NCBI GenBank assembly: GCA_022828595.1
Contig: JAKGHH010000007.1
Location: 40,176,356 to 40,240,355 of the forward strand
Direction: 5' to 3'
DNA length: 64,000 nucleotides
From: Nelumbo lutea
Lineage: Eukaryota > Streptophyta > Magnoliopsida > Proteales > Nelumbonaceae
In this document: positions 11,621 to 22,345 of the stretch, one piece after another
Layout of the letters: every line of letters begins with the position of its first letter
How positions within the stretch are numbered: the first letter of the stretch is position 1
The notes under the pieces: generated by a model
Databases searched by the model: none
What the model was told of the DNA's origin: nothing
The model's input: the letters and a program-made list of their open reading frames with translations, nothing else
Translations under genes and position numbers: made by a program

Positions 11621-13394
11621 TATTAGACAGTGTATGCCCTTAGCTCCAATCAGATTGATGTACATTTTGTCATTTATTGTAAATGAATAAATTACATAAT
11701 TGATTCATATTATTATGGTGTGTTTCTGTGTAATACCCTTCAACTCGACACATATGAGACTCGTATTAGTTTACAACTTCACAGCTGTTGGGTAGACCTT
11801 TGGAGATTTATCCTGCCAAGGCTGACACTAATGTGCTACCAAGTCAGTTGGGGTGGCTTGTCTCAGCTACCAGGGTGAGACCTAAAGCACATCTAGTGTG
11901 GGTTTTTTTGAAACTCTGAACCATACCATTTTCTAGTTATGCCCTGAACCATGTAGACATATGGGCAAAATTGGAAAGTTACACCTAACCCTAGAATCAG
12001 TTATGGTACTGTACTAGGTGTTGAATTAGGCTATTTTTGACATGCCAATTAGTGAGATCCTTAGAAGGGGTCAAAAATCGGGATACGTTGGGCAGACTGA
12101 GAATTCACCTGAGTGGGTGCTCATAGTGACAAAATCAGCCCCTTTGTCAGACAAAGTGAATGATCGAGGAAAGTACTCTCTCTGATGGAAACTTAAACTA
12201 CCAGTAGTTGATTTCCATTTGTTGAGAATTGTTTTGCAAAAGATATTTATATAGAGATATACATATATATTATGGTTTCACAAAATGTTTGCAAAAGGTT
12301 TTAATTCCCGAGATCCATGTGAGCAGAGAGTGCAACACTGCACCTTGCAGCCGAGGGAGAGGTCCTTTCTTGTCGGTTAGTGTTTGATCATTATGGGCTG
12401 AGAGGTTATGTGTCAGGCCATTTAAGGTTTTTACCTGATGGGCTAATCTCACTTAAATCCACAGTCCTTGGGCCTTTATAAAGTGGTTGGACCTAGAGAC
12501 CATTTAATGTAAATGTTGGGCCTGCAAAGAATCCATACTGATGGGCTCAGGGTTCACTATTTTCAACAATGAATTCGGCTAGGCTTGTAACAGAGGCTAG
12601 GCTGAACCCATATGGCTTTTTTCTGGAGATCAATGTTAGGGTCCCACGCCACACAAAGAGAGCCAAGCTAGCCAACAAGTTAAAGGGGAAGTGAGCCTGA
12701 TAACTTAATGGGCCAAAAGCCCAATTTGATCTGGGCTAATTAGATTAGTTTATTGTGGGAGAATTTGAGATTAGATCAGCAAGATGACAAGATATGTCTT
12801 ATGCACTTAAGAGTTCAGATCCAAATAAAGATTTGGATCAAAGAACCCTTTCTTGATAGGATTAGGAAGCTGATTCAGAGAAGTTATAAATAGAGGGAGA
12901 AATCCTTCTATTAAAACTTTTGCATATCCAATTCATCTCTCTGTTCTTGCCACCCAACCCAGTTCAGTCTCCATTCTTGAACTGATCAAGAATTGTTCTT
13001 GATTCGGATTCTTGCTAGAAGAATCAGATCTGAAGTTGTGCTCACATCCCCTATGTGATCCTTACTGAAGGATTGCAATTCTTGCTAAAGAATTGCTTTA
13101 CTGATCCTGCCTCATCCTAAGCTATCATCTTCAGTGGAGGTGAGATTTAGTACCCTCTTTTGGGCGTGAACACCTATGTTGGGAGATACTTGCGTGGATT
13201 CAGTATCAGGTATAACCCTCCCTTAATCTTGGTTTCAGATTTGATCCAGTTTGTTTCAAAAATGAATATTGAAAAATGTAGTTTTTCTAAATTAGGGAAT
13301 ATGATTCCTAGAAGGGAGAAATAAATTTTTTTAAATTTTGCCCAGCCACTTTGCATGGTTTAGCCATCCATTTGATGGATCTCTCTTCCCTTCA
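11621..13394 (+). mobile_element. copia family A copy A2: complete LTR
   Basis: Starts TATTAGACAGTGTATGCC and ends TCTCTTCCCTTCA, then one base before a tRNA-iMet primer site, so this is a 5' LTR. Length 1774. Carries a TATA box at 12885, placing R-U5 at roughly the last 480 bases. Only about 200 bases of leader follow before another insertion in the opposite direction takes over, so the rest of this element is missing. Confidence 0.8.
12885..12892 (+). promoter_or_regulatory. LTR TATA box (copy A2)
   Basis: TATAAATA, at the same relative position as TATAAATA at 38199 in the A5 LTR and TATAAAAAG at 31662 in the solo LTR. Conservation in three copies supports it as the family A promoter. Confidence 0.6.
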
Positions 13395-13591
13395 ATGGTA
13401 TCAGAGACGGGTTCGAGTCTTGAACCAAATTAAGACTAGATCTGAACCTGCACAAATGGGCAGAAACAGTTCTACCTGATTTGCTCAAGTTTGTAGTTTT
13501 CTAAGAATTTAGTTCTTAGTATGGGGCGTATGATCTAAAAAATATTTCTTTATTATCCTAATTTAATTATGGAATTGTTCTGTGATTATTT
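13395..13591 (+). other. copy A2 primer binding site and truncated leader
   Basis: TGGTATCAGAGAC at 13396-13408 is the complement of the initiator-Met tRNA 3' end used by copia elements (TGGTATCAGAGC). The following bases match the start of the family A leader (compare 19785 onward) and are cut off at 13591. Confidence 0.7.
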
Positions 13592-13760
13592 TGAAGGGAT
13601 GGGATATCCATCACATGGATGGCCGAACCCTGCAAGAACGTTGGGCGAAATTTCAAAAATTTCTTTACTCCCATCCTGGAATCGTATTCTCAATTTAGAA
13701 AACTACATTTTCAAAGTTCGTTCTTATCACCAAACCAGACCAAATCTGAAACCAAGAATA
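13592..13760 (-). mobile_element. copia family A copy A2m: U5 end of 3' LTR, reverse strand
   Basis: Reverse complement of the last 170 bases of the family A LTR, ending at TGAAGGGATGGG (13592). Directly fused to A2m reverse-transcriptase sequence at about 13760, so the end of RT, RNase H, polypurine tract and most of the LTR have been lost. A 20-base stretch near the joint (GAGGCTTCTT-AAGAT) is present twice in tandem. Confidence 0.7.
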
Positions 13761-16660
13761 AGGAGAGGCTTCTTCAAGATATAAGAGGCTTCTTTAAGAT
13801 CTTTCATGGGCAATTGTTATGAAAGCCATACTTCACCGTAGTCAACATTCCTACATCATTCCCAATGAGTAGAATGTCATCCACATACAAAACCAAGAAT
13901 GTAACCTTATCCCCACAGGTCTTCCTATAAACATAGGGCTCATCCGGATTCTGCTCAAAATCAAACCTTTTGAAAGTAGAGTCAAGCCAGATTTTCCAAC
14001 TCCTAGAAGCGTGCTTAAGTACATATATGGATCGATTAAGTTTGCATATCATGTGTTCCTGACCCGCAACTATGAAACCTTGTGGTTGTTGGATATAGAT
14101 ATCTTCAATAAGATCTCCACTCAGGAACCCAGTTTTAACATCCATTTGCCAAATCTCGTAGTCACGATATGATGCTACAGCTAGCAGGATCCTAATGGAT
14201 TTAAGCATGACCACATGTGAAAAAGTTTCCTCATAGTCAATTCCATCATTTTAAGTATACCCTTTCACCACAAGATGAGCCTTGTAGGTCTCAACCTTAC
14301 TATCAGGGCCCTTCTTCCTCTTATAGATCCATTTGCAACCAATTTCTTTTACCCCAAGGGTGGATCCATTAGAGTCCAAACTCCATTGGTCTCTATTGAG
14401 TCCATCTCAGCTCTCATGTCATCTACCCACTTCAAGAAGTCTATGTCTAATATAGCTTTCGTATAAGTTACGGGATCCTCCTCACTAGTCGTGGCTTCCA
14501 CCAAGTAACTTTCTTGGTCATAGCCGTAACGAACTGGAGGCCTAGATACCCGGGTAGATCTCCTAGGTTGGTTATTATCTGAAGCTTATGGGACATCTCT
14601 CACTACCCTTGAGCTCTCCTCATCAAGAACAACTTCCTGACGATGATTGTTCAGGATGTCATTGTCCTCCAAGAAATGGGCATTTCACCTACAGAACACT
14701 TTCTGCTCTCCTAGGTCATAGAATAAATACCCTACAAAGCCTTTAGGGTAACCAACAAATAGGTTGGAACCCGGTTCATCACGTATGTCGCAATTTCTAA
14801 TCCGTATCCCCAAAAGGATGTAGGTAATTCCAAGTGGACGAGAAGTGATCGGACCATATCCAATAACATCTGGTTCCTCCTCTCTAATACACCATTTAAT
14901 TGTGGTGTAGCAGGAGGAGTCAGTTGTGATACAATCCCATTTTCCTTTAAGTAGTCCCTGAATTCATCAGAGAGATATTTTCCGTCTCGATCTGATCAAA
15001 GGGTCTTAAATTCTCTCCCTAACTGTTTCTCGACCTCTTGTCTGAAATCTTTAAACTTTTCAAAGGATTTAGACTTATGTCTCATTAGGTACATATAACC
15101 ATATCATGAATGATCATCGATAAATTTTATGAAATAAATGTGTTGGTTATGTATCCTAACATTCATAGGATCACATACATTAGTATGTATAAGGTCAAGC
15201 GTGTCTATTGATCTTCCAGACTTACCGGTAAATGGCCATTTCGTCATCTTAACCTAAAGGCAGGGTTCATAGGTTGGAAGATCTTCTATAGTTAGAAAAT
15301 CTAAAGGACCATCCTTTACCAACCTTATGATACGATCTATGTTAATGTGATCAAGTCAGTAATGCCATAGGCACGTGGAATTAACTGTATCATGGGTTCT
15401 TTTCTTGGGGATATTATCCGACGTAATTTTGGTTAAATTTGTTTCCAGAGAATGATGGAGAACATAGAGATCATTCTCAAGTTCTCCGTATGTAATGAAT
15501 TTGTTATTCCGTTTAATAGTAATCACATTACTGAACAAAATAGAATAACCATCAATGCACAATTTTGAAACATAAATCAAATTTCTTCTCAAATTTGGTA
15601 CATAAAGACAATCTTTTAATGTAATAATTCCTTCTTTGACATACAATTCTACAGTTCCTATAGCTGTAGCTGCATCACTTGTAGAAATCCCCAAGTAAAG
15701 TATCACTTCCCCGTCACTCAGCCTTCTGCATGTCTTGAACCCTTACATGGAATGAGTAGAAGCCCTGGAATCAATACAACAGGATGCAGAAGTAACCAAC
15801 ATATTGGTTTCTACGACAAAGGATTCGAAATTACCTAGTTTCTTGGTCTTCAGGTACAGAGGACAATTCCTCTTCCAATGGTCGGTCTGCTTGTAAAAGT
15901 GATAGGCATCTGATACCTTGTCCTTCTTCTGCCTTTTAAGCCTGCTAACCTTCTTCTGAGGTTTCTTCTTTGCCTTCCTCTTTTTCTTGCCCGATTTGCC
16001 ACCTTTAACAAGTATGACCATGAGCTCATTCTTCTTTATCTGTTCTTAGGCACTTTGCAACATATTGCTGAGTTCATGAAGGCTAACATTTAGCTTGTTC
16101 ATATTATAGTTCATGATGAACCGATTGAAGGAAGGAGGCAAAGAGTTCAGGATGGCATAAACTTTAGTGACATGATCTAGCCCAGATCTCAGAACCTCCA
16201 GTTCATTAATGTATCCCATCATCTTAAGACAATGGTCATGAACTAGCTGATTCTTGGACATTTGAGTGGTCATAAATTGCTTTAGGACCTTTCGGCGAGT
16301 AGAACAATTCTGCTCTTCATACATGGTTCTTAGACTATCCAAGATATCCTTGGACACTTCGATCTAATCAAACTGTTGCTATATCTAGTTATCTAAGGAG
16401 GCTATGATGTAGCACTGGGCAAGAGAGTTTTTCTCTTCCCATTCTTGATATATCCTCCCACGGGCCTCAGAAGCCCTATCACCTGGACGATCTAGAGTAG
16501 GGTTCTTAGCAACCTTGTCCAATTTCTCGGACACCAGAACCAACAGAAGGTTACAGAACCAGCCAGCATAATTTTGGGCCCTTAAGCTTATTATCGTCCA
16601 ATAGTTTGGCGAATTATCCGTTTGCCATTCTAATAAAGGCAAAGCAAATATTAGTCCACA
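13761..16660 (-). pseudogene. copia family A copy A2m: gag-protease-integrase-RT, reverse strand, broken
   Basis: Reading leftward: gag from about 16650 (SEKLDKVAKNPTLDRPGDRA, then NSLPPSFNRFIMNYNMNK), a basic linker, a zinc knuckle that has lost its second Cys (CHF-C read as YHFYKQT), protease region (CIDSRASTH, Gly to Arg), pre-integrase (NLRRNLIYVSKL) and a badly damaged integrase (about 14220-15350, no long frame). RT at 13804-14214 is open, with YVDDILLIGND intact. Sequence and order are the same as in copies A1, A3 and A5. The copy ends inside RT. Probable continuation of this element on its 5' side is the reverse LTR piece at 27568-28288, with copy A3 inserted in between. Confidence 0.8.
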
Positions 16661-17620
16661 ACATGATTTGATTCATGTTATTTACATAGAAATGACTTTT
16701 AATCTATGTTCTATTTCCATTTATTCATCTTTGAGATTTTTCTCCCATTTCAGTGATGGAGACTGCATTGTATGTCTCTAAAAATGTGAGAAATCACATA
16801 CAGTGCATGGAGCCAACTGTTTCAGCTCATAACTCCCACCACTTTCTGTAAAGGATCATATCCACTCATCTTATGAGCTCTCCCTTTGGCTTCTATTAGA
16901 CAAGGTTCATTGCCATTTTAGGTTAAACATTTTTGTCCAGTAAGTGCTTACCCATCATATTCGTGAACGACAAAATACAGTGAGAGGGTCTTACATTTTA
17001 GGATAGGCCCCTCCCACATCGGTCTATGACGCCCCTATCATCTTATGAAACAATCCAACAGACCCAATAGCAAATGGATAGCCCAAATTTATTGTGCATC
17101 TCCTCATTACTAAATGACCCATCTTCATGCTAATGATGGAAGGCCTTTAGAAAGTTCATCACATGAATCTCCCTATCACATTCACTTATATTTTTAGGAG
17201 GGAACGAATAATTACGCCCTAGTTTTATTTAGGTCAAACCAAAGTGGCTCTCATTGACTTTCTCAAAACCATATTTAAATGGGCCCTAAACAGCTAGGGT
17301 TTTGCACGGTTCCTCTTGGGGAGGAAGTTGATGTGGAGCCCATCAAGCAGGGAGATCATCTAATGGCCTTATGGACACCATGGCAATGATGTTCATTGAG
17401 CCATGGTGTGCGTAAGAGCCATTATCGAATTATCATGGGCCAAATGCTTATGGCCCATGTACGTAGCACATCACACATCCATACATCACATGCTTTCACA
17501 TTCACATAATTGATCCAATCAATTAAACAAAAATAAAACCCTAATAAAATTAAAACATTATCAGCCCATCACAGCCCATAATCATATAACATTATCTAGG
17601 TATATGGGTTGATTTGCAAA
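16661..17620 (-). other. copy A2m leader (untranslated), reverse strand
   Basis: Reverse complement of the family A leader, alignable by eye with 20570-21526 of A3 (for example the stretch around GCCCATGT and CACACCATGGC). Non-coding. Roughly the first 800 bases of leader next to the primer site are missing at the 17620 end. Confidence 0.7.
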
Positions 17621-17623
17621 GTG

Positions 17624-17937
17624 CAGTTGGCAGATGTAAGATTAGCCCATCAGGTATAACCCTCAATGGTCTTACACTTAACCTCCCAACCCTTAATGAT
17701 CAAACGCTGCCCGACAAGAGAGGACCTCCCCCTCGGATGCAAGGTACAATGCTGCACTCTCTACTCACATGAATTCCGGGAATTAAAACCTTTTACAAAC
17801 AATTTGTGAAAACATAATATATAAGTATATCACTATATAATATATTTTGCAAAACCAAATTTCAAATACATTTGAAATCCACCGCCAACAGTTTAGGTTC
17901 CATCAGAGAGAGTGCATTTCTCCGATCATTCACTTTG
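17624..17937 (-). repeat. inverted U3 segment in front of A3 5' LTR
   Basis: Reverse complement of LTR positions that lie at about 18460-18770 in the same copy. The joint to forward LTR is CACTTTG|TATGCCC, replacing the usual TGTTAGACAGTG start. With its partner it can form a stem of about 310 bp around a 520-base loop. The same arrangement precedes the 3' LTR. Confidence 0.75.
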
Positions 17938-19771
17938 TATGCCCTTAGCTTCAATCAGTTTTGATGTACTTTGGATATTTAATGTAAATAAATGAAGTAC
18001 ATGTTTGATTCATGTTGTGTGGTATACTTTTGTGTGTAAGACCCTAAAACTGGACACTTAATGAAACTTGTGTTGGTTTTAAATGTTCACAGTTGTTGGA
18101 TAAGTCTAGAGAGATTTATCTTGCCAAGGCTAACACTGGTGTGTTGCCAACTGTTGGGGTGGTTTGTCTCAGCTGCCAAGGTGAGACCCAAGGCACATGC
18201 AGTGTAGGATTACTTAAACCCTTGAACCGGACCAGATTTCCAATATTTCCTTGGACCTTGGAGATTGATGGACAAAACTAGAAAGTTACACCTGACCCCT
18301 AGACCCGATTATGGTACTGCACTAGGTGTCAGATTAGGCTGTCTTTGATATGCCAATCAGTGAGATACTTAGCGGGGGTCAAAACCTGGGTATGTTGGAA
18401 AAGTCAGAGAATTCATCTGAGTGGGTGACCATAGTGACGGGATCAGCCCCTTTGTCAGACAAAGGTAATGATTGGGGATGCGCTCTCTCTGATGGAAACC
18501 AAGACTGCCGGTAGCCAATTTCAATCGTTGAGATTTGTTTTGCAAAATATATTTTATATGAGATATAAAAGTATATATATTATGGTTTCCCAACGTTTGC
18601 AAATGGTTTTAATTCTTGGGATCCATGTGAGTAGAGAGTGCAATACTGTTTCTTGCAGCCGAGGGAGAGGTCCGCTCTTGTCGGACAGTACTTGATCATT
18701 ATGGGCTGAGAGATTATGTGTAAGGCCATTTAGGATAATACCTGATGGGCTAATCTTGCATCTACCCACAATCCTTGGGTTTTATAAGATGGCTTGGCCC
18801 AGGGACCACTTAGTGTAAGTGTTGGGCCCATAGGGTCCATGTGATGGGCTCAAGGGGTTTCCTAGGTTTTTCAGTGAATTCGTCTAGGCCTTGTAACAGA
18901 GGCTAGGCCGAATCCATGTGGTTGATGTGTAAATCAATGTTTGGGTCCCACGCCATACAAAGAAGTCCAACTAGAAAGCAGTTTGGAAGACTATTGAGCA
19001 ATTAATACATATTGGGCCTAAAGCCCATTTCGAACTGGGCTGATTTGATCAGTCATTAACAAGGGGCAGATCTGAGATTAGGATGAGCCCAAAAGCTTAT
19101 ATAATCTACAGATAAGATTAAGAAGAGTCATAATCCAAATACAAATTTGGATAAGGGCAACTTCTGATATGATTATGAGGTTTTCTTAATCATTAAGGAA
19201 CTAGAGGAAACCCTAATTCAAATTACAAGAATTCGAACCCAAGGGATTTTGCAGAGAACACACCTGCATTCTAGAGATAGGATCTCAGAAACCCTAGAGA
19301 AGAAAAAGCAGTTCACCACCTTCTTCTCTAGCATTCTCCTCCAGCAGCAGCCGCCACCTTTTTCTACCAGTTTGAGTTCTCAGTTTGAGAAAATCAAGAA
19401 AGGTTCTTGATTGTACGTGTGGTGCTTACAGTCTTCCATCGAGTTCTTCAGAAGAACCTAGTTCGTGGGATGAACACTGCTGGTTCGGCTCCACCATCAC
19501 TGTGTCATCTTCAGTGGGAGCTAATCTTGGTGTCTTTTTTGGGCATGAACACCAACTTTTGGAGATATTACTTCTCTGGATCAGGTATAATCAATCCCTT
19601 CTCTTTTGGTTCAAATCTGGTTTGGTCTGGTTCAAGTAGGATCCTTGAATTTGATTCTAAAATCAGGGAATGTGATTTCCAATTAGAAGGAAGGTAGGAA
19701 ATTTTTGAAATTCGCCCACATATTCCGTAACAGTTTTGGCGTCCATACGATGGATCCTACCATCCCTTTCA
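17938..19771 (+). mobile_element. A3 5' LTR (family A)
   Basis: Lacks the first dozen bases of the family LTR and begins TATGCCCTTAGCTTC. Ends CATCCCTTTCA at 19771 just before the primer site. Roughly 93% like 25738-27567 where I compared them by eye. Confidence 0.8.
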
Positions 19772-19772
19772 A

Positions 19773-19784
19773 AGGTATCAGAGC
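19773..19784 (+). other. A3 primer binding site, tRNA-iMet
   Basis: AGGTATCAGAGC, one mismatch (T to A at the first base) from the canonical copia primer site TGGTATCAGAGC. Confidence 0.75.
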
Positions 19785-21526
19785 AACAGGTTCAAATCTT
19801 GAACCAAAAAATCATATCTGAACCTACGCAATTCGGTTGAAGCTATTCTATCCGGGTATTGCACAGTTTGTTTTTTATACTTCAAGAAACTGTTTCTTGC
19901 TGAGGGTGATTGATCTTAAATTAATTTTTGTTAAATCTGAAATTTATTTAGATTGGTTCTTTATTTAATGGACTTTTCGTACCAGGAGATCGAAGTGCAG
20001 AATTGGCGCAGATTGTCTGTGCATTCTTTCTTTGCAGTTCCTATTCAATTCGGTCTGTAAAATAATTTTTTTTATTTTTCTAGACTGACTGTATAGGATT
20101 CAATCAAGGATGTAATAAATTAATATAAATATGATTTTTGTTTTATTTTATTTTTTTGATTGAAGAAGACGGCGGCATTGGAGATTTGTAGATGGAGGGA
20201 TCGCATTCTGTGTTTTGCAGTTTATGAAACTGCAACTCTAGTGACTAACCTCTATTTTTCAAGTGGTGCAAACAGTCCATGTCTGATTTATGATTGTCTA
20301 AAATCAAAAATATTAATTTTAGACCTTTCCTGAATTAATTCTTGAATTGAAAATCAGTTTCAAATCATCTCAGACCAGATTGGACCAAATCTGTTTGGAC
20401 CAAATCTAGAGTTTGAAAGGGGACTGTCTTCAATCCAACTTTCTCACACTTTCAGGCCCAAATCTGATGTTCAATTGCAGGGATTAATTCGCCCCAACCT
20501 GTAAAGCCCAGTTTTAAAGAGTTAAAATTGCAAAAGCCCATTTTTGTGAGAAAAGCAATATGGGCCGAACTGCTAACTGTTATTCAGCCCATATACCTAG
20601 ATGATATTAATTGTTAATATTGTGGTTTTGTTGGTCTGATTGATGGGCTTTATAGCTAGTGATTGATTGGATCAACTCTTCCATATCATGTGATGTGTGG
20701 ATGTTTGATGTGTTGCGACCATGGGCCACAAACACTTGGCCCATGTTGATTCGTTAGTGGCTCTTGCACACACCATGGCTGAATGTACATCATTGCCATG
20801 GTGTCCCCAAAGGTAATTGGATGTAAATAATGAGCCCCACAACCCTGAAAAGGGGAGAGTGCGGAAATCCTTGCCGATTTAGGCCCTCCAAAAATCTGAC
20901 TTTATAAAAGTCAGTGGGAGCCACTTTGGTTTGACCTAAATTAGAACTAGAGCGTAATTTTGTTCCCTCCGGTAATATGAGTGCATGTGATAGGGAGATC
21001 CATATGATGGACTCTCTAAAGGCCTTCCATCATTAGCACGATGATGGGTCCTTCAGTAATGAGGAAACTCACCATAAAATTGGGATATCCATTTGCAGTT
21101 GGGTCTGTCAGAGTGTTTCATAAGATGATGGGGGCGTCATAGACCGATGAGGGAGGGGCTTCACCAGAAAATGGGAACTCTCTCACGGTACCTTGGTGTA
21201 ACCTGAATATGATGGGTGAGCACTCACTGGACAGAAAGGTTTACCTGAAAACGACTCTGAACCTTATCTGGAAGAGGCCAAAGGGAAACTCATATGATGA
21301 GTGGATGTGATCCGTCACAGAAAGGTGGTGGGGTTATGCAGCTAAAACAGTTGGCTCCACGTACCCTATGTGATTTCCCACATTTCGCTGTCTCTGTCAC
21401 TGAGATAGGAGGGAAATCTCAGAGATGAACAAATGGAAATGGAACATAGATTAAAAGCCATATCTATTTAGGTAACATGAATCAAACTAATGGTTGTGAA
21501 CTAAAATTTTGCTGTTTTACCAGAAA
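19785..21526 (+). other. A3 untranslated leader, 1.74 kb
   Basis: Between primer site and gag start there is no long open frame. The region is recognisably the same in A2m (16661-17620 reversed) and A5 (28950-30298 plus 32230-32470). It probably carries packaging and dimerisation signals, as leaders of LTR elements do; that is inference. A leader this long is unusual for plant copia elements. Confidence 0.7.
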
Positions 21527-22345
21527 ATGGAAAACGGACAATTTGCTAAGTTGCTTGACGACAACAAGCTTAAGGGACCCAATTATGCTGACTAGTACAG
21601 AAACCTTATGCTGGTCCTAGCTTCAAAAAAACTGGATAAGGTGGCAAAGAATCCTACACCTAATCGTCTGGGAGATAGGGCTTCAGAAGCCCGCAGGAGG
21701 GAATACCAAGAACAGGAGGAGAAAAACTCCTTAGCCCGCTGTTATATCATAGCCTCTTTGGACAATCTGATACAGAGGCAGTTCGATCAAATCGAACTCG
21801 CCAAGGTCATATTGGATATTTGAAGACTATGTACGAAGAGCAGAACCGTTCTACTCAACAAAAGGTCCCAAAACAGTTCATGACCACAAAGATGACCAAG
21901 GGGCAGCAAGTTCATGACCATTGTCTCTAGATGATGGGTTACATTAATGAGTTGGAGGCCCTTCGGTCAGGGCTAGATCTGGTCACACAGATAGATGCCA
22001 TTCTTAACTCCTTGCCTCCGTCCTTCAATCCGTTCATAATGAATTACAATATGAACAAGCTGAATGTCAGCGTTCAAGAGCGTAGCAATATATTGCAAAG
22101 AGCTGAGGAATTAATAAGGAATGATGAGCCAATAGCCATGCTTAATGAAGCTAGCAAATCTGGCAAGAAGAGGAGGGCAAAGAGGAAACCCCAGAAAAAA
22201 AGCCACTAAGTCTAAGAAACATAAGAAAGACAAGGCATCCGATGCCTGTCACTTCTGCAAGCAGGCCAGCCACTGGAAGAGGAACTGTCCTGCCTACTTG
22301 GAATCTAAGAAAGGTACTTTCCAAAACTTGTGTCATGGAAACTAA
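21527..22345 (+). pseudogene. A3 gag (copia capsid protein), broken
   Basis: ATG at 21527 starts MENGQFAKLLDDNKLKGPNY, the start shared by A5 (ATG at 32471). A TAG replaces an expected Trp at codon 23, and frame changes occur near 21820 and 21930. Capsid-like blocks: LDKVAKNPTPNRLGDRASEA, then NSLPPSFNPFIMNYNMNK (about 22010). A basic stretch (KKRRAKRKPQKK) precedes the zinc knuckle CHFCKQASHWKRNC at about 22248-22290, which keeps all four metal ligands. Gag would bind element RNA and assemble cytoplasmic particles; this copy cannot make a full protein. Confidence 0.8.
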
